Positions 1-8,620 of a stretch of 64,000 nt of DNA are shown in pieces. The translations under genes were made by a program, and so were the position numbers. The stretch lies in assembly GCF_017571525.1 (NCBI RefSeq), contig NZ_JAGETY010000013.1, forward strand, positions 95,498 to 159,497. The letters run 5' to 3'. Each line of letters opens with the position of its first letter. Position 1 is the first letter of the stretch. This DNA comes from Hymenobacter sp. BT559 (lineage in GTDB: Bacteria > Bacteroidota > Bacteroidia > Cytophagales > Hymenobacteraceae). Under the pieces are notes generated by a model that did no database searches, was not told where the DNA came from, and worked only from the letters and a program-made list of their open reading frames with translations.

Positions 1-618
1 GCCGACTCGCTGCGCCGTCGCCTACCCGATGCTGTGCTGGTGCAGGCTCTGCAAGCCGTGCCGCCCGAGGTGCGCGCCCGCATGGCCCATGAGCTGCTAC
101 CCGCCCTGCGCGCCCGCCGCGATGCCTTGCCGGCCGCTGCCAGCCGCTACTACCAGGTGCTGCAAGAGCAGGCCGTCATTACCGGCACCGATGCCGCCGA
201 GCGCTTCGAGCTCACCGGCCTGGGGCCCGAGCGGCTGCGGCTACGCGTGTTTGCCCGCCGTGCCACCCGCCCCGACAGCCTACTTGGCGAGCAGGTGTAT
301 GATGTGCGCCGCACCACGCGCCTCAGCATCTACGGGCTTGGGGGCAAAGATGAGTTCAACCTCAATGGCCGGCTAGCCCCCGGCTTTGGCGTGCACCTCT
401 ACGGTGGAGCCGGGCGCAACGTGTTTTTGCAGGGCGATATCCTGCAAGCGGCTGGCCCTGGCATTAGCATTTACCCCGGCTCCGCCGACGACCTGGTGCA
501 AGTCAGCCACACTGTGCGGGTAGTGCTCGGCACTACGGCCCCGGCTACTGCCGCTGCGTGGGTGGCCAGCCAGTATCGCCTGCGGCTAGGGGAGCGGAGT
601 GAGCAGGAAACACCCTAG
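1..618 (+). CDS. C-terminal part of a Bacteroidota surface-type protein (5' end outside window)
   Basis: The reading frame is open from base 1 to a TAG at 616-618, so the gene starts before the window; about 205 residues are visible. The segment has two parts: a helical stretch rich in Arg, Leu and Pro (LPDAV...PPEVRARMAHELLPALRARRDALP) and a beta-rich stretch with repeated Gly-Gly/Asp turns (YGLGGKDEFNLNG, LYGGAGRNVF). This pattern resembles the linker and beta-rich segment seen in large Bacteroidota surface proteins, some of which carry a phosphoesterase domain upstream. That comparison is from memory and the N-terminal domain is not visible, so no function is assigned. No terminator is obvious after the stop. 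Confidence 0.55.
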   Translation, partial: ADSLRRRLPDAVLVQALQAVPPEVRARMAHELLPALRARRDALPAAASRYYQVLQEQAVITGTDAAERFELTGLGPERLRLRVFARRATRPDSLLGEQVYDVRRTTRLSIYGLGGKDEFNLNGRLAPGFGVHLYGGAGRNVFLQGDILQAAGPGISIYPGSADDLVQVSHTVRVVLGTTAPATAAAWVASQYRLRLGERSEQETP

Positions 619-813
619 CTATAAAGCTGCTGGAAAAAGCTTCCAAAAGTTCAGCCAGAACCGGCGTCTCGAACCGGCTAGACGACTAAAACCCGTCCGG
701 CCGGTTGTCGCCCGGGGGTGTCTGGGTAGTTCTCCATGACTAGGCCGGTGGCGAAAGACCCCTGACCGGCTCCAGGCGAGGTCTGGCCAGAACTCGTCAG
801 TTCCTAGCTGCCG

Positions 814-1518
814 CTAGGGCATTCCCAGCGGATTCATCCCATCGACCGTGCCGGTAGTTTTCACCACCCGAAAGCGGGCGAATAGCTCTTCTGAGTACCA
901 GCCTTCGCGGCGCGTCAGCTGAATGACTTCGCGGTGCTTGGCATCGCGGTAGGCGTACTGCTGCATGGCCTCGGCCGACTCCCACACGCTGAAGGTAGCC
1001 TGCCGCACCAGCGGCAGCTCGCCAAGCCCGATGGCCAGCCGCAGGCCCTCGGCCCCGGCCAGCGCCCGGCTCGTGGGCTCCACAAAGCGCCAGAAGCGCG
1101 GCGCTCGCCGCAACCGGATGCTGGCCCGCGTGAGCACCGCTACCGGCCCCTCGGCCCGGCTCGGCTTCGCCGGCACTTCGCCAAAAGGCTGCACGCCATT
1201 CCAGGCGCCGTGGGCTTGCAGGGGGGCTAGCTCGGCGGTCCAGGTTTCGAGGCTGCGCTGGGCGTAGGCGGCCCATACGGCGTGGCCGGCAAAAAACGTG
1301 GCGGCAGCCTCGGGGCTGGCCCAGGTGGCCAGAAAGCCGTAGCGCCGCAGGTTGGGCCAGAAGCCAAAGCCATTGTCGGCGCCACTACCTAGCAGCTGAA
1401 AAAAATGCAGCCCCGCTACTTGCTTCAGCTGGCGTGGGGCCGTTGCCATTTGGGCCAGCGCCCAACGGGCGATGCCCGCTCCGGGCTTTAGCGTCAGTAT
1501 CGTAAGGGTTGTGAACAT
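814..1518 (-). CDS. crtA: Spheroidene monooxygenase (CrtA)-like carotenoid oxygenase
   Basis: The 234-residue product has the CrtA pattern: an N-terminal segment ending in ARWALAQMA, a GSGADNGFGFWPNLRRYGFLATW block, the FWRFVEPTSRAL block, then VRQATFSVWESAEAM and a C-terminal GWYSEELFARFRV block. CrtA enzymes are heme-dependent oxygenases that introduce keto groups into acyclic carotenoids. I chose the ATG at 1518 rather than an earlier in-frame start at 1542 because the earlier one lies in the A-run of a terminator hairpin (1541-1572), so the longer form is unlikely. No other carotenoid gene is in the window. The family call is firm; substrate and regiochemistry are inference. Confidence 0.8.
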   Translation of the reverse strand: MFTTLTILTLKPGAGIARWALAQMATAPRQLKQVAGLHFFQLLGSGADNGFGFWPNLRRYGFLATWASPEAAATFFAGHAVWAAYAQRSLETWTAELAPLQAHGAWNGVQPFGEVPAKPSRAEGPVAVLTRASIRLRRAPRFWRFVEPTSRALAGAEGLRLAIGLGELPLVRQATFSVWESAEAMQQYAYRDAKHREVIQLTRREGWYSEELFARFRVVKTTGTVDGMNPLGMP

Positions 1519-1540
1519 GAAATAGGCAACAAGCAGACGC

Positions 1541-1572
1541 AAAAAAAGGCCGGAATAACGTCCGGCCTTTTT
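1541..1572 (-). terminator. Rho-independent terminator after the stress protein gene
   Basis: The hairpin has a 7-bp GC-rich stem (1548-1554 with 1561-1567) and a 6-base loop, flanked by A7 on the left and T5 on the right. It can work in both directions; the leftward gene ending at 1640 is the likely user. Confidence 0.8.
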
Positions 1573-1639
1573 CAGTAACTAACGACAGGTGCTTATGGAC
1601 AGAGTCTCTTAGTAGGCACTAGCCATTCGTTATCAGTAG

Positions 1640-2152
1640 TTAGCGCTGCACCTGCGCGTGCTGGTTTACGTCATCGTCCTTGCTGCCTTCGCCCGTTACC
1701 ACGGCGCGCACGTAGCCGTAGGCCCGCGACAAAACGCCACTCGGCGAATCCCAGTACTCACCTTTGTCGACGGTAACTTTCAGAATCATGATGCTCGGGT
1801 CTTCTTTGCCTTTGGGAAACCAGGCCCGCATATCCTCGCTCCAAAGCTCGGCAATTTTGGCCTCGTCGCGGAAGGCATTGGCCCGGCCCGATACGGAAGC
1901 GTACACGTTGTTGCTGGGGTTGGCGTAGCTCAGATTTACCTGGCTGTCTTTTTTTACTTCGTACACCTTGGCCGAGTCCTTATCGGTCAGAAACAAGAGC
2001 GAGCCGTCGGCATCGGGCTTGATGGTGGCCATGGGGCGGCTGTGAAGGGTGTGCTGCTCGTCGAAGGTGGTGAGCATGGCAATGCGCACATCCTTAATCT
2101 TTTCAAAAAGCTTGCTCAGGTCGTGGGTGACCGGGGTTTTGGTATCAGACAT
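1640..2152 (-). CDS. Pyridoxamine 5'-phosphate oxidase-like general stress protein (GSP26 type)
   Basis: The 170-residue protein has the split-barrel flavin-binding fold typical of Bacillus general stress protein 26. It shows an N-terminal helix (LSKLFEKIKDVRIAMLTTF), the HSRPMATI strand, LLFLTDKDSAKVYEVKKDSQVNLSYANP, and a C-terminal Trp-containing YWDSPSG. Members bind FMN, FAD or F420 and are thought to protect against oxidative or general stress; the exact reaction is unknown. I chose the ATG at 2152 because the in-frame extension upstream is low-complexity and unlike the family. The next gene upstream (acpH) is divergent, leaving about 140 bp of shared upstream DNA. Confidence 0.85.
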   Translation of the reverse strand: MSDTKTPVTHDLSKLFEKIKDVRIAMLTTFDEQHTLHSRPMATIKPDADGSLLFLTDKDSAKVYEVKKDSQVNLSYANPSNNVYASVSGRANAFRDEAKIAELWSEDMRAWFPKGKEDPSIMILKVTVDKGEYWDSPSGVLSRAYGYVRAVVTGEGSKDDDVNQHAQVQR

Positions 2153-2295
2153 GGGAAAGGAAACGTTGGGGAGAGAAACGCCGGGGCGCGGGTGGCCGTA
2201 GCGGCTTGTGGTCTTTAGCTTACGGCCGAACCAGGTTCTGGTTTCCTGGTTTGGAGAAGGTGGCCGCCTTGCGTGACCCTTTTCGCTAGCCCCAC

Positions 2296-2886
2296 ATGAA
2301 TTTTTTGGCCCACCTTTACCTGGCTGGCTCGCCCGCCGCACCTGGCTACCTGGGCCAACTTACGGGCCAGTTTATCGCTGACTCGGTGCCCGGCCGCCAG
2401 TTCGAAAACTACCCCGCTTCCGTGCAGGCCGGCATTCGCGCGCACCGCGCCATCGACACCTTCACCGACCAGCACCCCGTGGTGCGGCGCACCACGGCCC
2501 GCCTGCGCCAGGCCGGCGCCGGCAAGTACGCCGGCGTGGTGGCCGATGTGTTTATGGACCACTTCCTGGCCCGTTACTTCGCCGAGTTTTCGGCTGAGAG
2601 CCTGGCCGATTTTACCGGGCGCGTGTATGCGGCGCTGGCTAGCCAGCAGGCAGGCTTTCCGGCGCCGGTGCAGCGGTTTTTTCCGCACATGGTGCAGCAC
2701 AACTGGCTGCTGAACTACGCCGAAATCGAAGGCATTGCGCGGGCGCTGCTAGGGCTGAGCCGCCGGGCCTCGCCTGGCTCCGGCATGGACCTGGCCGCCG
2801 AGGAGCTGGCTCGTAACTATCCGGCTTATGAGGCTGATTTTCGGGAGTTTTTCCCAGCGCTGCAAGCCTACGTGGCCGGGCTGTAG
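2296..2886 (+). CDS. acpH: Acyl carrier protein phosphodiesterase (ACP hydrolyase, DUF479)
   Basis: The 196-residue protein begins with the MNFLAHLYLAG signature of the family. It also shows GQFIADSVPG, the GIRAHRAIDTFTDQHPVVRR block with His and Asp residues expected to bind the metal, and GVVADVFMDHFLARYF. AcpH removes the 4'-phosphopantetheine arm from holo-ACP in the cytoplasm, as part of ACP prosthetic-group turnover. It is a single gene, divergent from the stress protein at 2152 and convergent with the SemiSWEET gene downstream. Length and motif order fit the family well. Confidence 0.88.
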   Translation: MNFLAHLYLAGSPAAPGYLGQLTGQFIADSVPGRQFENYPASVQAGIRAHRAIDTFTDQHPVVRRTTARLRQAGAGKYAGVVADVFMDHFLARYFAEFSAESLADFTGRVYAALASQQAGFPAPVQRFFPHMVQHNWLLNYAEIEGIARALLGLSRRASPGSGMDLAAEELARNYPAYEADFREFFPALQAYVAGL

Positions 2887-2922
2887 CGCGGGCTTGGCCG
2901 GCTGAGTGTCATGGCTTGCGGC

Positions 2923-2951
2923 GCTGGCGCGGATTACAAAGTCCGCGCTAC
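2923..2951. repeat. Short inverted repeat overlapping the SemiSWEET stop codon
   Basis: The arms read TGGCGCGGA and TCCGCGCTA around ttacaaag. The sequence resembles one half of the repeat at 31310-31374 (GTAGCGTGGACTTTCAG type). It contains the stop codon of the SemiSWEET gene. Confidence 0.45.
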
Positions 2952-3221
2952 GGGCTTTTCTTCGCCGGGCTTGGCCGTGAGCTTGAGGTAGAGAATAATG
3001 GTGGCTAGGCCCCCCGAAATGAGGTTGGTCATCAAAATCGGGATGTCGTGAATGAGCACGGCGTAGGTGCCCCAGAGGCAGGTGCCGAGAAACAGAATCA
3101 GAAACGTAGGCAGCGAAAGGGCGCTCGTGTCGCGGGTTTTTATGGTTTGGTAGGCCTGGGGCACGTAAGCGATGGTGGTCAGAAATGCAGCTAGGCTGCC
3201 GATAATCGTAACAGTAGTCAT
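2934..3221 (-). CDS. SemiSWEET-family sugar transporter (PQ-loop protein)
   Basis: The 95-residue protein has three predicted membrane helices. Helix 1 contains the PQ motif in LTTIAYVPQAYQTIKTRDTS, and helices 2 and 3 follow as LPTFLILFLGTCLWGTYAV and ILMTNLISGGLATIILYL. SemiSWEETs are half-transporters that dimerise to carry sugars passively across the inner membrane. Length and the PQ motif are typical. The last codons and the stop lie within a short inverted repeat (2923-2951) resembling the repeat at 31310-31374, so the final residues (VARTL) may derive from a repeat. The substrate cannot be read from the sequence. Confidence 0.88.
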   Translation of the reverse strand: MTTVTIIGSLAAFLTTIAYVPQAYQTIKTRDTSALSLPTFLILFLGTCLWGTYAVLIHDIPILMTNLISGGLATIILYLKLTAKPGEEKPVARTL

Positions 3222-3252
3222 AGGGCGTGCGGGAGCGGGCGGAAAAGCGAAA

Positions 3253-3290
3253 GCCGGAAGTCACTCGCCAATTGGTGAGCCACTTCCGGC
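3253..3290 (-). terminator. Imperfect hairpin, probable slyD terminator
   Basis: Two 17-base arms (3253-3269 and 3274-3290) begin and end with GCCGGAAGT/ACTTCCGGC and enclose AATT, with three mismatches inside. Reading leftward it is followed by a T-rich stretch. It lies between the slyD stop and the SemiSWEET start. Confidence 0.55.
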
Positions 3291-3323
3291 CTGCAAGGTA
3301 GCCGATAAACGCTAGCGCCGGGC

Positions 3324-3839
3324 CTAGTGGTGGTGGCCGCCTTCGCCGTGCACGTGGCCGTGGGCCAGCTCTTCGGCGGTGGCGGGGCGCACATCCTGCA
3401 CCTTGCCGTCGAAGTGCATCACCATGCCGGCTAGGGGGTGGTTGAAGTCCATGGTCACCTGCTCGTCGCCGATTTCGACTACTTTGGCTTGCATGTGGTT
3501 GCCCTCGTTGTCGGCCATAGGCAGGTAGTTGCCTACTTGCAGCATCTGGTCGTCAATCTGGCCGTCGATTTCAAATACCTGCTTCGGAATCTTCACAACG
3601 GCCTGCTGGTCATAGTCGCCATAAGCCTGGTCAGGGGTCAGCGAGAAGCTGAAGCTGTCGCCGGCGTTTTTGCCGTCGAGCTGGCGCTCAAACTCTTCGG
3701 GCAGGCCGCTGTGGCCGAAAAGGAACACCATTGGCTCGTCGGCCTCGGCCTGCTCTACTAATACTTTCTGTTGGTTTTCGTCGGTTACGGAGAGGTCGTA
3801 GGTCAGCGTCACGACGGAATTCTGGGCAATGGCGGCCAT
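3324..3839 (-). CDS. slyD: SlyD-like FKBP-type peptidyl-prolyl cis-trans isomerase
   Basis: The 171-residue protein begins MAAIAQNSVVTLTYDLSV and has the FKBP FLFGHSGLPEEFERQLDG block, then an inserted flap region (VFEIDGQIDDQMLQVGNYLP) and NHPLAGMVMHF. It ends with ATAEELAHGHVHGEGGHHH, which is very close to the SlyD C-terminal start of the His-rich metal tail. SlyD is a cytoplasmic folding catalyst and chaperone that also binds nickel and other metals; here the His tail is short (7 His in the last 13 residues). I chose ATG 3839, not a GTG-type start ten codons earlier, because the FKBP fold begins right there. A TACCTTTG -7 element lies at 3867-3874. Confidence 0.9.
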   Translation of the reverse strand: MAAIAQNSVVTLTYDLSVTDENQQKVLVEQAEADEPMVFLFGHSGLPEEFERQLDGKNAGDSFSFSLTPDQAYGDYDQQAVVKIPKQVFEIDGQIDDQMLQVGNYLPMADNEGNHMQAKVVEIGDEQVTMDFNHPLAGMVMHFDGKVQDVRPATAEELAHGHVHGEGGHHH

Positions 3840-3866
3840 AAGGATAGGGGTGGGTTGGTGTAGGGA

Positions 3867-3874
3867 CAAAGGTA
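3867..3874 (-). promoter_or_regulatory. Bacteroidota -7 promoter element for slyD
   Basis: TACCTTTG on the minus strand matches TAnnTTTG and would start transcription about 20 bases before ATG 3839. A TTG lies only 15 bases further upstream, shorter than the usual 19-21, so the -33 match is poor. Confidence 0.35.
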
Positions 3875-3951
3875 GGGGAAGCTGGGCGGCAATAGTTGGT
3901 TAAAAAGCCGCCAGGCCATCTTTTGCCGCTGCGGACGTGAGGGGTAAATGA

Positions 3952-3990
3952 AAATTCCCTCGCCTTACCCAACGGGCGGCGAGGGAATTT
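3952..3990 (-). terminator. Strong hairpin terminator after katE
   Basis: Perfect 13-bp arms (3952-3964 and 3978-3990; AAATTCCCTCGCC and its complement) with a 13-base loop. It lies 20 bases past the catalase stop. Confidence 0.8.
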
Positions 3991-4010
3991 GTTTGCTACG
4001 GCGCAGCTTA

Positions 4011-6200
4011 CTAGGCAGGCATGGCCTTCAGCTCGCGGCTCCAGAAGCGGTGGTGCGCAATGGCCTTGCTGAAGTCTTTGGCCAAGCTGGCCACCTTGTT
4101 GTCGGTGCTCGTCACCACGCCATCGGCACTCAGGATATCGGTGGCGCCGGGGTAGGCAGCCGCCTTAAGCAGCTCGACGCCCTCGGCCGAAGCCGCGATG
4201 GGCTTGCAGTGGCGAAACGCCTCGTTGACGAAGCGCACGGCGTCAGCATCCTGGGTCAGCTTTTGCACGCTGCTAGCCCCCCCAGCCACGTACACGGCAT
4301 CAAACAGCACCGAGGCCGTGTTCTGGAACGTCCAGTTAATCAGGATTTCCTGGCCGTCTTTGCCTTTCAGCGTGCCTAGGTGCGTGGCCACGATGGCCGT
4401 TTGGGCGCCTTGTTCCATCAGCGTCTTCATCAGCTCGCCAATGGCAGCTACGTCGGCGCCATCGGTGGCCAGAATAGCAATCTGGCGGGTTTTAATGCTG
4501 CCTTTGCCTTTATTGATGGGGCTATCGGCGGCTATACTGAGCGCCGCCGAGCTGGCGTCGGCGTTTTTCACCGGGCCCGACTGGTAGTGGGCCACGTTGC
4601 CATCGGCCGGCACGGCCAGGTTCAGCTGCACCCCATTAGCCGAGGGCACGGCCATACCCAGGCCTTCGGCCACGCGGCTGGCCAGGTCATGGGCTACCTG
4701 GGATAGCTGCAGCACAGTGCGCTCGCGTATTTCGTCGTGCTGCACGTGGCTGAGCTCGAAGCGCAAGGCTTTCACAATGTGCATCTTCTCCACGTCGGTC
4801 TGGCTGTTCCAGAATAGGCGCGCCTGGCTGTAGTGGTCTACGAAGCTCTTGCTGCGCAGCCGGATTTTGTGGCCTTCTACGCGCTCGTAGGTCGACGTAA
4901 AGCCGCCTTCGCTCGCCTTGGCCTGCTGGGGGTAGCCGTGGTTGAGCTTATTCACGCCGTAGGCCACGTTGCCCTTATTGATGGTCTGGCGCATGTGCCC
5001 ATCGCGCTGGTTGTTGTGGATGGGGGCTAGCGAGCGGTTAATCGGAATCTCGTGGAAATTGGGGCCGCCCAGACGCTTGAGCTGGGTGTCGAGGTACGAA
5101 AACAAGCGGCCTTGCAGCAGCGGGTCATTCGAGAAGTCGACGCCCGGCACGATGTGGCTCAGGCAGAACGCCACCTGCTCGGTTTCGGCAAAGTAGTTGT
5201 CTACGTTACGGTTGAGCACCATCTTGCCCAGCTTGATAACCGGCACCTGCTCCTCCGGGATGAGCTTGGTCGCGTCCAGAATATCGAAATCGAACTTGCG
5301 CTCGTCTTCCTCTTCTACCACCTGCACGCCCAGCTCCCACTCGGGGTAGTTGCCGCCTTCGATGTTATTCCAGAGGTCGCGGCGGTGGAAGTCGGGGTCT
5401 TTGCCCGAAATCTGCTGCGCTTCTTCCCAGGCTATGGAGTGGGTGCCGAGCAGCGGCTTCCAGTGAAACTTCACGAAGCGGGCCTTTCCTTCGGCATTCA
5501 CCAGCCGGAAAGTGTGTACGCCGAAGCCCTCCATCATGCGCAGGCTGCGCGGCAGCGAGCGGTCGCTCATCACCCACAGCAGCATGTGCGTGGTTTCGGG
5601 GTTGATGGAAATGAAGTCGTAGAACGTGTCGTGGGCCGACGCCGCCTGCGGAATCTCGTTGTGCGGCTCGGGCTTCACGGCGTGCACGAAGTCGGGAAAT
5701 TTGATGGCGTCCTGAATGAAAAACACCGGCATGTTATTGCCGACCAAATCATACACGCCTTCCTCGGTGTAGAATTTCACGGCAAAGCCGCGCACGTCGC
5801 GCGCCAGGTCGCTAGACCCCCGCGAGCCGGCCACGGTCGAAAAACGGGTAAACACCGGCGTGACGGCGCCGGGCTGCAAAAACGCGGCGCGGCTCAGGTT
5901 GGCATTGTCATCGTAGGCCTGAAAGTAGCCGTGAGCGGCCACCCCGCGGGCGTGCACCACGCGCTCCGGAATGCGCTCGTGGTCGAAGTGCGTCATCTTT
6001 TCGCGGTAGATGAAGTCTTCGAGCAGCGAGGGGCCGCGCTCGCCGGCCTTGAGCTGGTTCTGGTCGTCGTTGACGCGCAGGCCCTGGTTGGTGGTCAGGA
6101 AAGTGCCGTAGCCGTCTTCGCGGTTCATGGCCATTTCATCGGTTTTCGGGTTGCCAACCACGTCTTCGTGGGTCTGCTTGGCGAGGGGTTTATCGGGCAT
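4011..6200 (-). CDS. katE: Large-subunit (HPII/KatE-type) catalase
   Basis: The 729-residue protein decomposes hydrogen peroxide to water and oxygen. The distal heme His is H83 in VVHARG, the catalytic Asn is N156 in GNNMPVFF, and the proximal heme Tyr is Y369 in RLFSYLDTQ. After the catalase core, roughly residues 570-729 form a DJ-1/PfpI-like flavodoxin domain (RQIAILATDGADVAAIGELM...), the hallmark of large-subunit catalases. I chose ATG 6200 (MPDKPLAKQTHEDV); in-frame sequence further upstream is unlike the family. A hairpin terminator follows at 3952-3990. The gene is divergent from the lipoprotein at 6473, leaving 272 bp of shared upstream region. Confidence 0.95.
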   Translation of the reverse strand: MPDKPLAKQTHEDVVGNPKTDEMAMNREDGYGTFLTTNQGLRVNDDQNQLKAGERGPSLLEDFIYREKMTHFDHERIPERVVHARGVAAHGYFQAYDDNANLSRAAFLQPGAVTPVFTRFSTVAGSRGSSDLARDVRGFAVKFYTEEGVYDLVGNNMPVFFIQDAIKFPDFVHAVKPEPHNEIPQAASAHDTFYDFISINPETTHMLLWVMSDRSLPRSLRMMEGFGVHTFRLVNAEGKARFVKFHWKPLLGTHSIAWEEAQQISGKDPDFHRRDLWNNIEGGNYPEWELGVQVVEEEDERKFDFDILDATKLIPEEQVPVIKLGKMVLNRNVDNYFAETEQVAFCLSHIVPGVDFSNDPLLQGRLFSYLDTQLKRLGGPNFHEIPINRSLAPIHNNQRDGHMRQTINKGNVAYGVNKLNHGYPQQAKASEGGFTSTYERVEGHKIRLRSKSFVDHYSQARLFWNSQTDVEKMHIVKALRFELSHVQHDEIRERTVLQLSQVAHDLASRVAEGLGMAVPSANGVQLNLAVPADGNVAHYQSGPVKNADASSAALSIAADSPINKGKGSIKTRQIAILATDGADVAAIGELMKTLMEQGAQTAIVATHLGTLKGKDGQEILINWTFQNTASVLFDAVYVAGGASSVQKLTQDADAVRFVNEAFRHCKPIAASAEGVELLKAAAYPGATDILSADGVVTSTDNKVASLAKDFSKAIAHHRFWSRELKAMPA

Positions 6201-6472
6201 GTGGAAAAGGAATAGAGTCGGAAAAACTGCTTGCCTAAACGAGCCAGCAGGGGCAGGGTTGAGGCAAAAAACCTCAGGCATAAGGCAACAGTCGCGGTTG
6301 CGCTGCCGCCTAGCCCACTGAAGCCTTGAACGCCAAACCACTACCGAGGGAAAAAGTCGAGTCTATGATTTCGTTAAAAAAAGCTGAGCCAGCGCCAGAA
6401 ATGCCGATGTGATAACCTCAGGCTAGCCCAACGCGTACGGCTGCTTAGTTATTCATAATCAAATTTTTGTTC

Positions 6473-7615
6473 ATGCGACTCTCATATTACGGCTGGGCAG
6501 CTGCCCTGCTAGGAGCTGGCCTGCTGGCTGGCTGCGGCCCACAGCAATCGGCCGAGAAGCAGGCCACGGCCGATGCCACCGACAAGTCGGCCGAAACCCA
6601 AGCCAAAACCGACAGTGCCACCCAAGGCGCCACGCCGCGCCTGCTGGCCACCTTCCCCGACTCGCTCAACACGCCCGACGGCCTGGCGCTAGCCCCCGAT
6701 GGGCGGGTATTTTTGTCGGTGCCCAACCTGGCCGACAACAAGTACCCGGCCCGCATTGTAGAGCTGACGGCCAATGGCTACAAGCCGTTCATCAACAACC
6801 TGCCGCCCGAGCCCACCACCAAGCACGCCACCCCGATGGACCTGGCCATAGGGCCCGACGGCAATTTGTATTACGCTGAAAACCAGTACGAAAACAGCAA
6901 GGACTACAAGTCGCGCCTGATGCGGGTGCTGATGAGTGGCGGCAAGCCCGGCAAGATTGAAACGGCCGTCGATGGCTTTGCTCTGGCCAATGGGATAGTA
7001 TGGAAGGGCAAAGACCTATACGTAACCGACAGCCAGTGGGACCTGCCCGACAACGACAAGGGCAGCGCCATTATGCACTTCAAGCTGAGCGACTTGAAGC
7101 CCGGCACCACCCTCCACCTCAAGCCCAAAACCAAGGACCCGCACGTGCTGGCCATGTTCACGACCACGGTGAACGAAACGGGCATTGACAACGGCGCCGA
7201 TGGCATCGACTACGACAGCCAGGGCCGTGTCTACACCGGCTCCTATGGCGACGGCACGCTCTACCGCGTCACGCTCAAGCCCGACGGCACCTTTGCCAGC
7301 CAGGAAGCCGTGCAGGTGGCTAGCCCCAAAATTCCGTGCATCGACGGCTTGGTCATCGACCGCGCCACTGATAAAGCCTATATCTGCGTGTCGCGCCTCA
7401 ACTCGATTGACGTGGTTGATTTGAAGACCGGCGCCCACACTATTCTGGCTCGCAACGGCGACACCAACGGCGCCGGCGGCAAGCTCGACCAGCCTGCCGA
7501 AGTGCTGCTCAAAGGCAAGCAGCTACTCATTTCAGACTACGACAAGCCCGACAAAAAATTCGTGAATACGAAGTCGGATGCCCCGCATACCGAGTCGGTA
7601 ATCGACCTGCCGTAA
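6473..7615 (+). CDS. SMP-30/gluconolactonase-like beta-propeller lipoprotein
   Basis: The 380-residue protein has a lipoprotein signal peptide with lipobox LLAGC near residue 20, then a low-complexity Ala/Lys/Asp linker. The main domain has propeller repeats such as DSLNTPDGLALAPDGRVFLSV, MDLAIGPDGNLYYAEN, NGIVWKGKDLYVTDS and DGIDYDSQGRVYTGSYGDGTLYRV, as in SMP-30/gluconolactonase and strictosidine-synthase-like propellers. It is probably anchored in the outer or inner membrane facing the periplasm. I chose ATG 6473 over a TTG two codons earlier. A perfect bidirectional terminator follows at 7627-7673. The substrate is unknown. Confidence 0.8.
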   Translation: MRLSYYGWAAALLGAGLLAGCGPQQSAEKQATADATDKSAETQAKTDSATQGATPRLLATFPDSLNTPDGLALAPDGRVFLSVPNLADNKYPARIVELTANGYKPFINNLPPEPTTKHATPMDLAIGPDGNLYYAENQYENSKDYKSRLMRVLMSGGKPGKIETAVDGFALANGIVWKGKDLYVTDSQWDLPDNDKGSAIMHFKLSDLKPGTTLHLKPKTKDPHVLAMFTTTVNETGIDNGADGIDYDSQGRVYTGSYGDGTLYRVTLKPDGTFASQEAVQVASPKIPCIDGLVIDRATDKAYICVSRLNSIDVVDLKTGAHTILARNGDTNGAGGKLDQPAEVLLKGKQLLISDYDKPDKKFVNTKSDAPHTESVIDLP

Positions 7616-7626
7616 GGGAATAAGCT

Positions 7627-7673
7627 CACAAAAAAGCGCGGCGTGCTATACTGGCACGCCGCGCTTTTTTGTG
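7627..7673. terminator. Bidirectional terminator between convergent genes
   Basis: A perfect 20-bp stem (7627-7646 with 7654-7673) and 7-base loop. The GC core is bounded by A6 and T6, so it can stop both the lipoprotein gene and cutC. Confidence 0.9.
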
Positions 7674-7861
7674 CCCTAGTCCGACTCCTGCACGCCGTCC
7701 GACTGGTTTCCGGCTGAGTCTTTTTATTTGTAAGTCAGCCATTCAGCCTTATTCGTCCATTTGCCCAGATACCAACTAGTCGAAGGGCTTACATCCGTCT
7801 GACCGGTTAGTACTTGGATGCGTCTTTTAAGCAGTGAACTTACAGTTGTAAATCAGCGGGT

Positions 7862-8620
7862 TTAAGACGCCAACTGCGCCGCCAGTTCGGCAACGATAGC
7901 TGCATCCGTTTCCCAGCGCGGCACGTCAAACGCGGTGGCTTTGGCGGCCGCAGGGCTAGCCACCAGCCGCCGGGCGCTGCCATGAAACTCGTGGGCCCCC
8001 GTAGCCGCCAGCAGGGCCGGCAGCGTGGCCGGCGTAATGCCCGCGCCCGGCATAATGCTGATGCGCCCGGCCGCCTGCCGCACCAGCGCCGCCAGCTGTG
8101 CCTGCCCGGCCAGCGCGCTAGCCTGCCCACCCGAGGTCAGCACCCGGTGGCAGCCCAGGCCGATGATGTCGGTCAGGGCCTGCGCTTGGTCGGGGCAGGC
8201 ATCGAAGGCGCGGTGGAAAGTAACTTGCAGGGGGCCAGCGGCTTCAATCAAAGCGCGGCAGCTGGGCAGGTCGATGCGGCCGGCCTCGTCGAGGGCGCCT
8301 ACTACCACGCCGGCGCACCCTAGCGCCCGGCACTGGGCAATGTCGGCCAGCATAATGGCCTGCTCGTCGGGGCTGTAGCAGAAGTTGCCCGGCCGGGGCC
8401 GAATCAGCACCATTACCGGAATGGTAAGCCGCCGGAGCACCTGCTGAATCAGGCCGTAAGAAGGCGTTATACCGCCTTGCTCCAGGTTTTGGCACAGCTC
8501 GATGCGGTGCGCGCCGCCGGCCTGCGCGGCCAGGGCCGAGGCTAGTGAGCCGGCGCAGATTTCGAGCTGCCTTGAGGACTCATTTTGGGTAAACGATACT
8601 GTTCTTTTCTCTTGCTGCAT
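7862..8620 (-). CDS. cutC: Copper homeostasis protein CutC
   Basis: The 252-residue protein is a TIM-barrel CutC homologue. Recognisable blocks are LEICAGSLASALAAQAGGAHRIELC, GGITPSYGLI, VMVLIRPRPGNFCYS, GVVVGALDEAGRID, LQVTFHRAFDAC, VLTSGGQA and ISIMPGAGI. CutC was linked to copper tolerance in E. coli, but its molecular role is uncertain. The first ten residues precede the conserved core, so a slightly later start is possible. It stands alone, convergent with the lipoprotein gene upstream and divergent from the GH92 gene. Confidence 0.9.
   Translation of the reverse strand: MQQEKRTVSFTQNESSRQLEICAGSLASALAAQAGGAHRIELCQNLEQGGITPSYGLIQQVLRRLTIPVMVLIRPRPGNFCYSPDEQAIMLADIAQCRALGCAGVVVGALDEAGRIDLPSCRALIEAAGPLQVTFHRAFDACPDQAQALTDIIGLGCHRVLTSGGQASALAGQAQLAALVRQAAGRISIMPGAGITPATLPALLAATGAHEFHGSARRLVASPAAAKATAFDVPRWETDAAIVAELAAQLAS

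Noticed and set aside
1519..1542. Longer start for the CrtA-like gene
   Set aside because: The extra codons fall in the A-run of a terminator hairpin.
5052..6215. A 387-codon open frame on the plus strand opposite katE
   Set aside because: It is the antisense of a strongly conserved catalase gene; its sequence has repeated His/Val/Arg patterns typical of an antisense frame.
7674..7861. Possible small RNA or gene between the lipoprotein and cutC
   Set aside because: Two similar TTGTAA-type stretches occur, but no stable structure or reading frame supports a feature.
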